Notes under the pieces: model-generated
The model's input: only the letters and a program-made list of their open reading frames with translations
Databases searched by the model: none
Told to the model about the DNA's origin: nothing
In this document: in pieces, positions 27,162 through 35,628 of the stretch
Layout: every line of letters begins with the position of its first letter
Position numbering within the stretch: position 1 is the stretch's first letter
Translations under genes and position numbers: made by a program
DNA from: Caldilineaceae bacterium
GTDB lineage: Bacteria > Chloroflexota > Anaerolineae > Caldilineales > Caldilineaceae
DNA: 41,451 bases
Direction of reading: 5' to 3'
Assembly: GCA_026989655.1 (NCBI GenBank)
Contig: JALSIX010000135.1
Coordinates: 1-41,451, forward strand

Positions 27162-28805
27162 CTATATCCACCCCAGGGTGCTCAACCCCAGGAAGAACAA
27201 GTATAGCATACCCAGACACACGCTGCCCACCACCAGGCCGGCCCGGAGGGTCTCCTGGCCCTCCAGAGCCCCGGTCACCGCGACCAGGGTCATCCGTGCC
27301 GATCCGCTGGGCAGGGTGAAGGAGAGGGCCAGGGTGAAGATGGCCGGCAACACCAGCCGGATGGGGTCCATGCCGGTAGCCTGGGCCAGGGTGATGAGCA
27401 CCGGTGCGAAGATGGCGCCCAGGGGCACGTTGTTGATGAACTGGGTGATGGCGAAGGCGATGGCCATGATCACGGCCAGGGCGGCCGGGTAGGGGAGGCC
27501 GCTCACCGTGGGGCCCAGGATCTCCGCGAACCACTGGCTGGCCCCGGTGCGGTTCAGCGCGTCGCCCAGGCTCAGGCCCGCCCCGATGACGAAGAAGACC
27601 CCCCAGTTCACGCCCTTCAGGTCATCCCAGGTCACGATCTCCTCGATGGAGAGAAGGGCCACCGCGCCCACGGCCACCACCGCGCTGCTGAGCAGGGTGG
27701 GGGGAAGGCGGAACATCCGCTCGAAGGAGGCGCCGCCCACCCACAGGGTCACCGACAGGAGCAGGACCACCACCAGCTCCCGTTCCGGCCCGCTGAGGCG
27801 GCCCAGGCGTTGGAGCTCCTGGACCGCGGGGGAGATATCGATGCGCAGAGGAGGAAGGCGAAAGACCCGGGGCAACAGGAGCCACACCGGCGGGAGCAAC
27901 AGGAGCACCACGGGCAGGCCGTACTTCATCCAGTCCAGAAATCCCATGGGCTGCACCTGGGCCAACAGGCCGCTGGCAATGGCGTTCTCGCCGCTGCCCA
28001 TGATGGTGGCGATGGCGCCGAGGCTGGCGCTGTAGGCAATGGCCAGGAGGAGGACCTTCAGGGCCCGCCGCCCTTCCTCGGGATGGGGCACCTGCTGCGC
28101 GATGGTGATGGCCACCGGGATGAGCACGGCCGCGGTGGCCGTGTTGAGCACGAACATGCTCAGCCCCCCGGTGATGGCCATGATCCCCAAAAGGAGGAGG
28201 GAGAACTGGCCTCCGCTGAGCACGATGGCGTGGAGGGCCAGCCGCCGGGTCAGGCCGTGTTTGCGCAGGGCCTCGGCCAAGAAGAGGCTGCCCAGGATGA
28301 GGAACTCCACCGGGGAGCCGAAGGGGGCGAAGGCCTCGTTCACCGTGTTGATGCCCAGGGCGATCCGCATCACCGGCACCAACAGGGCTGCGATGGGCAG
28401 AGGCGCGGGCTGGAGGGCCAGGATCGCGCCGGTGAACATGAAGAGGGCCAGGGCCCGGTGGCCCTCGGGGCTCAGGCCCGCGGGCCGGGGCAGGGCCAGC
28501 ACCAGGCCCGTGAGCGCGAGGACGATGAGGAGCTGTCGCAGGTCGAAGACCTTGCGCACCCCGGCCTGGATGGGCTGCTGGAGCACCTCCAGGGGGATGA
28601 CCCGCCGCTGGAGCCGGCGCTTGGTGGCCACGGTGCGGGTGGCCGCCCGGGCCCGGATGGCGGTGGGATCCCGGGGAACGGCCCGGGGCGGGCCCGGCCC
28701 CTGCACCGGACGGGGGCCGGGATGTTCTTGAGGGGGATGCCGCCGGGGCGCCAGGGTCACCTGGCGGGGGAGGGCGGATTTGAGACGGGGGCGCTGGTAG
28801 GTCAT
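27162..28805 (-). CDS. SLC13/DASS-family anion permease
   Basis: The 547-residue membrane protein has about 11-13 hydrophobic segments from residue 87 on. The repeated-half motifs are 'MFVLNTATAAVLIPVA' (about 220) and 'FINNVPLGAIFAPV' (about 462), the SNT-like positions that bind sodium and the carboxylate or anion in divalent anion:Na+ symporters. Near 265 'IATIMGSGENAIASG' fits the first-half loop. The first ~85 residues are an unusual Arg/Pro/Gln-rich soluble extension absent from ordinary family members. Its substrate could be di- or tricarboxylates or sulfate; the sequence does not say. No good ribosome-binding site precedes the start, so the exact N-terminus is uncertain. It lies 21 bases behind the TPR gene. 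Confidence 0.82.
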   Translation of the reverse strand: MTYQRPRLKSALPRQVTLAPRRHPPQEHPGPRPVQGPGPPRAVPRDPTAIRARAATRTVATKRRLQRRVIPLEVLQQPIQAGVRKVFDLRQLLIVLALTGLVLALPRPAGLSPEGHRALALFMFTGAILALQPAPLPIAALLVPVMRIALGINTVNEAFAPFGSPVEFLILGSLFLAEALRKHGLTRRLALHAIVLSGGQFSLLLLGIMAITGGLSMFVLNTATAAVLIPVAITIAQQVPHPEEGRRALKVLLLAIAYSASLGAIATIMGSGENAIASGLLAQVQPMGFLDWMKYGLPVVLLLLPPVWLLLPRVFRLPPLRIDISPAVQELQRLGRLSGPERELVVVLLLSVTLWVGGASFERMFRLPPTLLSSAVVAVGAVALLSIEEIVTWDDLKGVNWGVFFVIGAGLSLGDALNRTGASQWFAEILGPTVSGLPYPAALAVIMAIAFAITQFINNVPLGAIFAPVLITLAQATGMDPIRLVLPAIFTLALSFTLPSGSARMTLVAVTGALEGQETLRAGLVVGSVCLGMLYLFFLGLSTLGWI

Positions 28806-28826
28806 GCGGTCTGTTCCGGCGGTGGG

Positions 28827-29954
28827 TCAGCGGGCGCCACACACCCGGAGCCCCTCCAGGGCTGGGGGCGTATCGGGGTCGATGGCCAGGGCCTTGCGCA
28901 GCCAGGGAATGGCCTTGTTGCACTCCCGGGGCTTCTTGTAGATGTGGGCCAGACCCAGGGAGTAGTAGTACTCGATCCGGGACTCCTCTTCCCCCAGGAT
29001 CTCCACGGCCTTCTCCAGGGTGGGGGCCGCGTCCTCGTAGTTGCGCCGGGTGTAGTAGACCATGCCCAGGTGGGCCAGCGCGAGGCCGTACTCCGGGTCC
29101 AGCTCCACGGCCTTGCGCAGCACCCGAAGGGCTTGGAGGGTATCCCCGCTCAGGTAGAGCCCCCAGCCCAGGGCGTCCAGGGTCATGGGGAGCTCGGCCA
29201 CCTCCACCGCGGCCTGGTAGCTCTCGATGGCCTTGTCCCATTCCTCCAGGGCCCGATACTGCCGTCCCCGCTCGATGTAGAGATCCGGCCGTTCCGGTGC
29301 CACCGCGATGGCCCGATCGAAGTACTCGATGGCCGTCTCGTAGTCCCCCTGGAGCTCGTAGAGGACCGCCATGTTGCGCAGGGCCAGGACGTTGTCCGGC
29401 TCCAGCTCCAGGGCCTCCTCCAGATAGGTCCGGGCTCGGGGCCAGTTGCCCACATCGCTGTAGATCTCGCCCAGGACGGCCAGGGTCGTGGCGTTCTCCG
29501 GGTCCAGGTCCAGGGCGTCGAACGCGTAGTTGATGGCCTCCTCGTAGCGGCCCATCCAGTCCAGGGCCCGGGCGTAGATGTTCAGCGCGTCCACGTCTTC
29601 GGGCGCCATCCGGACGGCCCGCTCCGCGGCCTCCAGGGCCCGGGTCAGCCGCCGGTCCATCAGGTAGATCTGGGCCTGGCGCACCCAGGGCTCCGGGTTG
29701 TCCGGCTCCAGACGAGCCGCCTCCTGGAGGGCCTGGAGGGCCGCCGGGTGGTCGCCGGCCTCCAGGTGGATCTGGGCTTGGGCAAGCCAGGAGAGCGCGC
29801 TGCGGGTGGGGGTGGGCGTGGGCACCAGGGGTTGTTGGCTCAGCCAGGCAGGCTGCTGGACGTAGAGATAGCCGACCACCAAGGCCAGCGCGAGCAACCA
29901 CCAGTAGCGACGCCTCCGTCGGCGAATCGGGCGGTATGTGCGATCGATGTACAT
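28827..29954 (-). CDS. Membrane-anchored tetratricopeptide-repeat protein
   Basis: The 375-residue protein starts MYIDRTYRPIRRRRRRYWW and has an Arg-rich cytosolic end, one membrane segment (about 18-33), a short Pro/Thr linker and eight to nine TPR units (about 55-370), for example 'ALQALQEAARLEPDNPEPWVRQAQIYL' and 'DYETAIEYFDRAIAVAPE'. The Pro/Thr linker suggests the TPR domain is exposed outside. TPRs mediate protein-protein contacts, so no catalytic role is implied. The ATG at 29954 is preferred over an upstream GTG at 29975 because that GTG overlaps the promoter -10. It is next to the DASS transporter and could form a complex with it, but that is speculative. Confidence 0.8.
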   Translation of the reverse strand: MYIDRTYRPIRRRRRRYWWLLALALVVGYLYVQQPAWLSQQPLVPTPTPTRSALSWLAQAQIHLEAGDHPAALQALQEAARLEPDNPEPWVRQAQIYLMDRRLTRALEAAERAVRMAPEDVDALNIYARALDWMGRYEEAINYAFDALDLDPENATTLAVLGEIYSDVGNWPRARTYLEEALELEPDNVLALRNMAVLYELQGDYETAIEYFDRAIAVAPERPDLYIERGRQYRALEEWDKAIESYQAAVEVAELPMTLDALGWGLYLSGDTLQALRVLRKAVELDPEYGLALAHLGMVYYTRRNYEDAAPTLEKAVEILGEEESRIEYYYSLGLAHIYKKPRECNKAIPWLRKALAIDPDTPPALEGLRVCGAR

Positions 29955-29965
29955 GGCGATCTCAC

Positions 29966-29974
29966 AGTATAGCA
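29966..29974 (-). promoter_or_regulatory. Extended -10 promoter of TPR gene (leaderless?)
   Basis: TGC-TATACT on the minus strand lies only 11 bases before the ATG at 29954. The mRNA would start about five bases before the ATG, which is essentially leaderless. No -35 of quality is present. Confidence 0.5.
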
Positions 29975-30029
29975 CAGACCCGACGGCAGGCCCGAGCCGG
30001 CCCCATCACCCGGTTGGGGGAGGGCGTCG

Positions 30030-31268
30030 CTACGGGTAGACGATCCCGGCCACGGTGACCACCGAGAGGTTCTGCTCGTCCGCGGGGCAGGCCGCGTACC
30101 CGGTCCGATGGCCGGGGATCTCCCCCATGAGCTTCAGGGTGAGGTACCCCGGGGTCGTGCCACAGATGTTGTGGCGATTTCGAACCCCGCGGATGACCTG
30201 GAAGAACCCCTCGGCATTCCCCGCGGCCAGGTGGGCCACCACCTCCTCGTCGGCCTGACGCAGACGGGCCCGGCCAGCCGGGCCCAGGGGACGGCCGCCG
30301 AAGGCCGGCCCCACGTGGGAGAGGTCGCCGGAGGCCACCACCAGCACCCGTTTGCCTCCGGTCAGCCGCCCCAGGGTGTCCAGAAAGGCCCGGATCTGGG
30401 GATCCGCGTCCGCGGGGCTCTCCGGGGTGTCGAAGAAGCGGTGGAGAGAGCCCACCAGGACCGGGAGCATGGGCACCGGCTCGCCTCCCCGCATGTGGTG
30501 CAGCCACACGGCCACCAGCTCCAGGGAGTGCTCGTTGCGGTGGCGGAGCTCGCCCGCGAAAGCGGCCTCGGGCCCCAGAGCCTGGGCCAGCCCGTCCACC
30601 AGGTCCGTGGCGGTGGGGAGGATGCCGTAGGGGGTGGCGTAGTGCTGGCGGGTCAAGGTGAAGGGATCGTCCCCGTAATGGTCGGTGCCCACCAGGATCA
30701 CCAGCTCCGCGTGGCGGGCCAGGGCCGCCGCGGCCTTCCAGGCCTGGGCGTAGACATGCCCTCCCCGGGAGTAGTCGATGTGGGGGCTGAAGACCCCCGG
30801 ACGAGGCGAGTCGGGCAGCCAGCCCTCCGGGGGGATCGCCGGGTCCTCCACCTGAGCCAGGTAGTCGTCCAGGAGCCGGGCCAGGTCACCCGGATCTTCG
30901 GGATAGGAGAGCCCCGCCAGGGACGGCGGGCGGAAGGGCTGTTCCCGATAGGCCGCCCGGGCCGCCTCCAGGGCCTCCCGGGCCCGGGGCGAGTCCAGGA
31001 CCAGGTGTTCGTCCAGGGCCCGGAGGAGCTCCTCCACGGTGGCCCGGTCCACGGGCAGGCCGAAGCGCACGCGGACCGCGGCGTGGATCGCGGCCGCGTT
31101 CTCCAGGGTCCCATCGCAGAGGGCCAGGACCGGCCCCAGGGCCTGAGGGACCAGGAGCGCGCCGGGGCGCAGCTCCAGGGGATCGCGGAGGAGCAGGTAG
31201 GCCTGGCCGTTCTGGTGATAGGGGCGGATCTCCACGTCGCGGAGCTTCGGGTACCGGATGGAGCTCAT
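30030..31268 (-). CDS. MEMO-family (AmmeMemoRadiSam system B) protein with N-terminal extension
   Basis: The 412-residue protein is a MEMO/DODA-like fold member. Family motifs are 'GVFSPHIDYSRGG' (about 157-169), 'VGTDHYGDDPF', 'RNEHSLELVAVWLHH' and 'VASGDLSHVGPAFGG', with histidines and acidic residues likely to bind metal. Archaeal and bacterial members often sit beside AMMECR1 and a radical-SAM gene, but neither is here. Residues 1-130 form an extra helical domain ('YPKLRDVEIRPYHQNGQAYLLLRDPLEL', 'LDEHLVLDS'), similar to PqqD-type peptide-binding wings. The biochemical role of the family is not settled. It is 95 bases behind hutH with its own promoter. Confidence 0.83.
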   Translation of the reverse strand: MSSIRYPKLRDVEIRPYHQNGQAYLLLRDPLELRPGALLVPQALGPVLALCDGTLENAAAIHAAVRVRFGLPVDRATVEELLRALDEHLVLDSPRAREALEAARAAYREQPFRPPSLAGLSYPEDPGDLARLLDDYLAQVEDPAIPPEGWLPDSPRPGVFSPHIDYSRGGHVYAQAWKAAAALARHAELVILVGTDHYGDDPFTLTRQHYATPYGILPTATDLVDGLAQALGPEAAFAGELRHRNEHSLELVAVWLHHMRGGEPVPMLPVLVGSLHRFFDTPESPADADPQIRAFLDTLGRLTGGKRVLVVASGDLSHVGPAFGGRPLGPAGRARLRQADEEVVAHLAAGNAEGFFQVIRGVRNRHNICGTTPGYLTLKLMGEIPGHRTGYAACPADEQNLSVVTVAGIVYP

Positions 31269-31337
31269 GGTCGATTCCGCGTCGGCGGTGGGAAGGCTCG
31301 ATGCACAACCGAGGGCAAGGCGCCCCCCATCCTCCCC

Positions 31338-31367
31338 ATTGTGCCCGAGGGCCTTGGAGCCGGTCAA
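31338..31367 (-). promoter_or_regulatory. Promoter of MEMO-family gene
   Basis: TTGACC (31367..31362) and CACAAT (31343..31338) on the minus strand are separated by 18 bases. The TGA inside the -35 is the stop codon of hutH. Confidence 0.5.
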
Positions 31368-32986
31368 GTGGTGGGGGCGGTGGGCGGAGTGGGAACAGGG
31401 CCTTCCCGCCAGGTGTCCTCCACCACCGCGTTCACCGCCCGCACCAGCGCGCCGCTGGCCAGCAACCGATGGACCGCCTGGATATGGGGCTCCAGGAGGG
31501 TATCGGTCTCCACAAAGGGGACCTGTTGCCGGATCAGCCGGTAGGCCGGCTCCGTGCCCCGGCCCAGCCGGGCGTTGGCCCCCAGGTGTTCCCGCCGAAA
31601 GTCGATGCCCTGGGCCGCGCAGAGGAGCTCCAGGGCCAGGATCTGCTCCACGTTGTCGTTGATCTGCCGGGCCTGGAGGGCCGCGGCCAACCCCATGCTC
31701 ACATGGTCCTCCACGTTGGCCGAGGTGGGGATGGTGTCCGCGCTGGCCGGGTGGGCCAGGACCTTGTTCTCGTTGGCCAGGGCCGCGGCCGTGTACTGGA
31801 CGATCATGAAGCCGGAGTTCAGGCCACCGTGGCGGGTGAGGAAGGCCGGCAGCACGTGGGCGTTGCTGGCCTCGTCGGTCAGGCGCATGATGCGGCGCTC
31901 GCTGATGTTGCCCAGCTCAGCCATGGCCATCCCCAGGTAGTCCATGGCGATGGCCAGGGGCTCGCCGTGGAAGTTGCCTCCGGAGAGGACGGTGACGCTC
32001 TCCGGGCCTTCGGGCACCTCCTCCACGAAGATCAGGGGGTTGTCCGTCACCGAGTTCAGCTCGATCTCGATGGCCCAGCGGGCATAGGCAATGGCATCCC
32101 GGACCGCGCCGTGGACCTGGGGAATGCAGCGCAGGGTGTAGGCGTCCTGGACGTTGTGGGGATCGGGGTGACGGGTGAACTCGCTGCCCTCCAACAGGGC
32201 CCGGAGATAGGCCGCGCAGTTGAGCTGCCGGGGAAAGGGCCGCAGGTTGTGGATCCGGGCATCGAAGGCCAGGGAGGTGCCGTGGAGGGCCTCCAGGCTC
32301 AGACAGCCGGCCACGTCCGCGGCCCGGCTCAACATCCGGGCCCGATGGGCCTCCAGGGCTCCCAGGGCACACATGACCGCGGTGCCGTTGGTCAGGGCCA
32401 GGCCCTCCTTGGCCGCCAAGGTGACCGGAGCCAGCCCCACCCGGCGGAGGGCCTGGGCACCGGTCAGGCGCTCTCCGTCCACCAGGGCCTCGCCCAGGCC
32501 GATGAGGACCAGGGCCATGTGGGCCAGGGGGGCCAGATCGCCGCTGGCGCCCAAGGACCCCTTCTGGGGGATCACCGGGTGGACGCCCCGGTTCAGCATC
32601 TCCACCAACAGGTCCAACGTCTCGGGACGAATGCCCGAGTGGCCCCGGGCCAGGGTGTTGGCCCGGATGAGCATGATGGCCCGGGTGGTGGGCACATCGA
32701 AGGGAGGGCCCACGCCCACCGCGTGGCTCATCAGGATGTTCCGCTGGAGCTGTTCCACCTGCTCGGGGGGGATGAGCCGGTCCTTGAACGCGCCGAAGCC
32801 GGTGGTGATGCCGTAGGCCACCCGCCCTTCCTGGATGAGCCGCTGCACGGCCGCGGCACAGCGATGCACCCGGGCCCGGGCCTGGGGGGCCAGGGCCACA
32901 GCCGGGTCCCCCGGCCGGCCATAGGCCACCCGGATCACGTCCGTCAGGGTCAGGTGTTGGCCGTCCAGTTGGATGGGTGCGTGCAC
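31364..32986 (-). CDS. hutH: Histidine ammonia-lyase (aromatic amino acid lyase family)
   Basis: The 540-residue protein deaminates histidine to urocanate without external cofactor, using the self-formed MIO ring made from Ala147-Ser148-Gly149 in 'GSLGASGDLAPLAH'. The substrate-site region 'MSHAVGVGPPFD' and 'DTIPTSANVEDHVSMG' follow the HAL pattern, distinct from the loops of tyrosine or phenylalanine lyases, so HutH is favoured. The start is a GTG at 32986 preceded by GGGAGG on the minus strand at ideal spacing. No hutU, hutI or hutG is nearby, so the rest of the pathway, or another use, is not shown here. The length is about 30 residues more than usual. Confidence 0.85.
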   Translation of the reverse strand: MHAPIQLDGQHLTLTDVIRVAYGRPGDPAVALAPQARARVHRCAAAVQRLIQEGRVAYGITTGFGAFKDRLIPPEQVEQLQRNILMSHAVGVGPPFDVPTTRAIMLIRANTLARGHSGIRPETLDLLVEMLNRGVHPVIPQKGSLGASGDLAPLAHMALVLIGLGEALVDGERLTGAQALRRVGLAPVTLAAKEGLALTNGTAVMCALGALEAHRARMLSRAADVAGCLSLEALHGTSLAFDARIHNLRPFPRQLNCAAYLRALLEGSEFTRHPDPHNVQDAYTLRCIPQVHGAVRDAIAYARWAIEIELNSVTDNPLIFVEEVPEGPESVTVLSGGNFHGEPLAIAMDYLGMAMAELGNISERRIMRLTDEASNAHVLPAFLTRHGGLNSGFMIVQYTAAALANENKVLAHPASADTIPTSANVEDHVSMGLAAALQARQINDNVEQILALELLCAAQGIDFRREHLGANARLGRGTEPAYRLIRQQVPFVETDTLLEPHIQAVHRLLASGALVRAVNAVVEDTWREGPVPTPPTAPTT

Positions 32987-33143
32987 GGGTTGTCCTCCCG
33001 CTGTGGGCCTGAGATGCCTCCCTCCCGCCGGGGTCGGAGCCCCGGTACGGGCATGGGGAGGGCCTAGAGGGCCGGATGCCTCCCTACAGGGGCGGCCTGG
33101 AAGATCCATGCCCCCCGTCCGGCGTCAAGAAGTCCTGCGTCAA
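32987..33143 (-). other. Leader region of hutH
   Basis: This gap holds two copies of GATGCCTCCCT (33013..33023 and 33075..33085) and a 6-bp hairpin CCGGGG/CCCCGG (33028..33045). Copies of TTGACG on the minus strand (from GCGTCAAGAA repeats at 33122 and 33138) are possible -35 elements, but I could not find a matching -10. It may hold regulation of hutH. Confidence 0.35.
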
Positions 33144-33144
33144 G

Positions 33145-33170
33145 AAAAAGCCCCTTCCATCTGGAAGGGG
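33145..33170 (-). terminator. Rho-independent terminator of tRNA-Thr
   Basis: A perfect 9-bp stem (CCCCTTCCA / TGGAAGGGG, 33151..33170) is followed on the minus strand by C and then five T residues (33149..33145). It starts five bases after the tRNA end. This is the most textbook-like terminator in the window. Confidence 0.9.
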
Positions 33171-33174
33171 CGTG

Positions 33175-33247
33175 AGCCGTTGGTCGGACTCGAACCGACG
33201 ACCTACGCATTACGAGTGCGTTGCTCTACCAACTGAGCTACAACGGC
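33175..33247 (-). tRNA. tRNA-Thr (anticodon CGT)
   Basis: On the minus strand the cloverleaf is acceptor GCCGTTG/CAACGGC, D-arm GCTC/GAGC, anticodon stem ACGCA/TGCGT with loop CTCGTAA and anticodon CGT, and T-arm GTCGG/CCGAC with loop TTCGAGT. The discriminator is T. CCA is not encoded. It reads ACG. It is preceded by a consensus promoter and followed by a terminator, so it is a single-gene unit. Confidence 0.95.
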
Positions 33248-33259
33248 ATCCAATGGTCC

Positions 33260-33288
33260 ATTATACCCTGGGAAGGAGCCAGGCTCAA
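33260..33288 (-). promoter_or_regulatory. Promoter of tRNA-Thr
   Basis: TTGAGC (33288..33283), a 17-base spacer, and a consensus TATAAT (33265..33260). The TGA inside the -35 is the stop codon of prmC. Confidence 0.8.
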
Positions 33289-34364
33289 AACTCCAGGGTC
33301 ACCGTGCGTACATGGCCGCTGTAGTCCCGGCGCACGCCGATATAGCTGGGGCGAGGCTCCATCTGCCGGGCCAACTCGGTGACCACCTCGCCCTGGTCCG
33401 CGCCGATCTCCAGGAGGATGACGCCGTCGGACTTCAGGTGGTCGCCGGCCTGGTCCAACAGGCGCCGGATCAGGTCCAGCCCCTCCGGGCCGGCCTCCAG
33501 GGCCAGCCGGGGCTCATACTCCAGGATGTCCGGGGCCAGGCCCGCGTAGTCCTGGCTGGTGACGTAGGGCAGGTTGGCCACGATCAGGTCCACCGGCTGG
33601 GGCAGGGCCTCCAACAGGTCGCTCTGGAGGAAGGTCGGGTTGTCCTCCCGGGCCAGCCGATGGCCGTTCTCCCGGGCCACCTCCAGGGCCTCGGCGCTGA
33701 TGTCCAGCCCGTAGATCCGGGCCCAGGGGGCATGGACGGCCAGGCTGACGGCAATGGCACCGCTTCCCGTTCCCACGTCGGCCACGGCCACCGGGCGGCC
33801 CTCTCGGCGGCTGAGCTGGTCCAGGGCCAGGTCCACCAACAGCTCGGTCTCCGGCCGGGGGATCAGGACCCGCCGGTCCACCACGAACTCCAGGCCGTAG
33901 AAGAGCTTGCGGCCGATCAGATAGGCCACGGGCTCTCGACGGGCCCGGCGGGCCACCAGCTCGGTGTACCGCTGGGCCTCCTCCGGGCTCAACGGGTGGT
34001 CGTGGTGGGCAAAGAGCCAGCTCCGCTCCTGGCCCAGCACATGGGCCAACAGGAGCTGGGCGTCCAGGCGCGGGGAATCGCACCCGGCCTCGGTGAGGCG
34101 CTGGGTCGCGGAGACCAGGGCCCGCCCCACGGGCACGCCAGCGGCCAGAGTCCACTGAATGGTCGCCCGCTGGGCCTCGTCCCCGTTCCCGGGCGGAACC
34201 TCTGCCCCAGGTCCTGTCTGGATCATAGAAAGGTTCATCTCGGTCGGGGGAATCGACGGCTGGCCGGAAGCGGGCCCAGGCGATGGCATGCGGTGGAGAG
34301 GCCGTCGCCGATTCTCCGCGAGGGCGGCCTGTTCCGGACGCACAACGATCTCCAACAGGGCCAT
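33285..34364 (-). CDS. prmC: Peptide chain release factor N5-glutamine methyltransferase, with N-terminal extension
   Basis: The 359-residue protein methylates the Gln of the GGQ loop in release factors using S-adenosylmethionine. The N-terminal helical domain (about 65-150), 'GRKLFYGLEFVVDRRVLIPRPETELLVDLAL' and the SAM motif 'VADVGTGSGAIAVSLA' (about 190-205) are typical. The catalytic motif N-P-P-Y appears as 'ANLPY' (about 255), a Leu variant. The first ~70 residues are an extension rich in Pro, Gly and Arg; the start is well supported by GAGGAGG five bases upstream (34376..34370). It lies downstream of prfA, whose product is its substrate, but has its own promoter. Confidence 0.9.
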   Translation of the reverse strand: MALLEIVVRPEQAALAENRRRPLHRMPSPGPASGQPSIPPTEMNLSMIQTGPGAEVPPGNGDEAQRATIQWTLAAGVPVGRALVSATQRLTEAGCDSPRLDAQLLLAHVLGQERSWLFAHHDHPLSPEEAQRYTELVARRARREPVAYLIGRKLFYGLEFVVDRRVLIPRPETELLVDLALDQLSRREGRPVAVADVGTGSGAIAVSLAVHAPWARIYGLDISAEALEVARENGHRLAREDNPTFLQSDLLEALPQPVDLIVANLPYVTSQDYAGLAPDILEYEPRLALEAGPEGLDLIRRLLDQAGDHLKSDGVILLEIGADQGEVVTELARQMEPRPSYIGVRRDYSGHVRTVTLEF

Positions 34365-34393
34365 GGCAACCTCCTCGTTGCGGCAGTGAAATG

Positions 34394-34417
34394 GCAGACC
34401 ACGTCCTTGGGGTCTGC
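34394..34417 (-). other. Leader hairpin upstream of prmC
   Basis: GCAGACC and GGTCTGC form a 7-bp stem with a 10-base loop in the ~90-base leader. It may regulate translation or stability. No known riboswitch is recognised. Confidence 0.35.
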
Positions 34418-34459
34418 TGAGACGTGTGCAGTCGCATCCTCGACCGGCACGTCGATTCG

Positions 34460-34487
34460 ATTATAGCGCAGTTCTGGCCCCCGGCAA
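34460..34487 (-). promoter_or_regulatory. Promoter of prmC
   Basis: TTGCCG (34487..34482), a 16-base spacer, and a consensus TATAAT (34465..34460) on the minus strand, in the 171-base gap after prfA. Confidence 0.6.
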
Positions 34488-34535
34488 TGGGATCTTGCCC
34501 ATCATGTGGGGGGCAAATTCTACCTCCCGTCCATC

Positions 34536-35618
34536 TCAGGCGGCCTCCGCCATGGCCTGGAGCCGCTCGGCCTGGTCCCGAGCCGCCAGCTCCTGGATGA
34601 ACTCGTCCAGATCGCCGTCCAGGACCTCGGCCAGGCGGTGCACGGTCCTGTGGATCCGATGGTCGGTCACCCGATTTTGGGGGAAGTTGTAGGTCCGGAT
34701 CTTCTCGCTGCGCTCGCCGGTGCCGATCTGGCTGCGCCGGGCCGCGCCCAGCTCCTCCCTCTGGCGGCGCATCTCCTGCTCGTAGAGCTTGGAGCGCAGG
34801 ATGCGCAGGGCCTTCTGCCGGTTCTGGAGCTGGCTCTTCTCGTCCTGGCAGGTGACCACCAGCCCCGTGGGCAGATGGGTGATGCGGACGGCCGAGTCCG
34901 TGGTGTTCACGCTCTGGCCGCCGGGCCCGCTGCTGCGGAAGACGTCCACCCGGATGTCGTGGGGCTCGATCTGGACCTCCACCTCCTCCACCTCGGGGAG
35001 CACGGCCACGGTCGCGGTGCTGGTATGGATGCGCCCCTGGCTCTCTGTGGCCGGCACCCGCTGCACCCGGTGGACCCCGGACTCGTACTTGAGCTGGCTG
35101 TACGCACCCTTCCCCCGGACCTCCAGGATGGCCTCCTTGATGCCCCCCAGCCCCGTCTCGTGGACGTTGAGGAGTTCGGTCTGGTAGCCGTGGCGCTCGG
35201 CCCAACGGGTGTACATGCGCAGCAGCTCCGCGGCGAAGAGCGCGGCCTCCTCGCCGCCGGTTCCCGCCCGGATCTCCAGGATCACGTCCCGCTCGTCGTT
35301 CGGGTCCTTGGGCAGCAGGAGACGGCGAAGCTCCTGGATCAACTGGGCCTCCTGGCCCTGGAGCTCCTCCAGCTCCATCTCGGCCAGCTCCCGCATCTCC
35401 GGGTCCTCGGTCTCCTGGAGCAGTTGCCGGGTCTCCTCCAACTGGCGACGGACCTCCCGATAGCGCCGGTAGGTGGAGACCACCTCCTCCAGGCTGCTGC
35501 GCTCCTGGGCCAGCTTGGACATCCGGGTGTAGTCCGCGGCCACCGCAGGGTCCGCGAGAAGGCGGTTGATCTCCTCGAAACGGGCCTCCACCCGCTCCAA
35601 CTGTTCCTCGAATCCCAT
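34536..35618 (-). CDS. prfA: Peptide chain release factor 1
   Basis: The 360-residue class I release factor recognises UAA and UAG. A coiled-coil domain 1 lies at about 1-110. The tripeptide anticodon PAT in '[14 protein letters not shown]' marks RF1 rather than RF2 (SPF). The catalytic loop is '[17 protein letters not shown]' (about 230), with the GGQ Gln that PrmC methylates. The basic tail 'RIHRTVHRL' is normal. It is ten bases downstream of the phosphoribosyltransferase gene and so is co-transcribed with it. RF1 matters in a GC-rich genome that uses TGA and TAG as frequent stops here. Confidence 0.96.
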   Translation of the reverse strand: MGFEEQLERVEARFEEINRLLADPAVAADYTRMSKLAQERSSLEEVVSTYRRYREVRRQLEETRQLLQETEDPEMRELAEMELEELQGQEAQLIQELRRLLLPKDPNDERDVILEIRAGTGGEEAALFAAELLRMYTRWAERHGYQTELLNVHETGLGGIKEAILEVRGKGAYSQLKYESGVHRVQRVPATESQGRIHTSTATVAVLPEVEEVEVQIEPHDIRVDVFRSSGPGGQSVNTTDSAVRITHLPTGLVVTCQDEKSQLQNRQKALRILRSKLYEQEMRRQREELGAARRSQIGTGERSEKIRTYNFPQNRVTDHRIHRTVHRLAEVLDGDLDEFIQELAARDQAERLQAMAEAA

Positions 35619-35628
35619 GGTCCTGTGC

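Noticed and set aside
27200-27208. TGCTATACT on the minus strand inside the transporter gene
   Set aside because: It matches the promoter signature and could drive the small Rossmann gene, but it lies in coding sequence (codons for G-M-L-Y-L) and has no -35, so chance is as likely.
33013-33085. GATGCCTCCCT pair as a CRISPR or mobile-element end
   Set aside because: Only two short copies 62 bases apart, with no further repeats, no spacers and no transposase.
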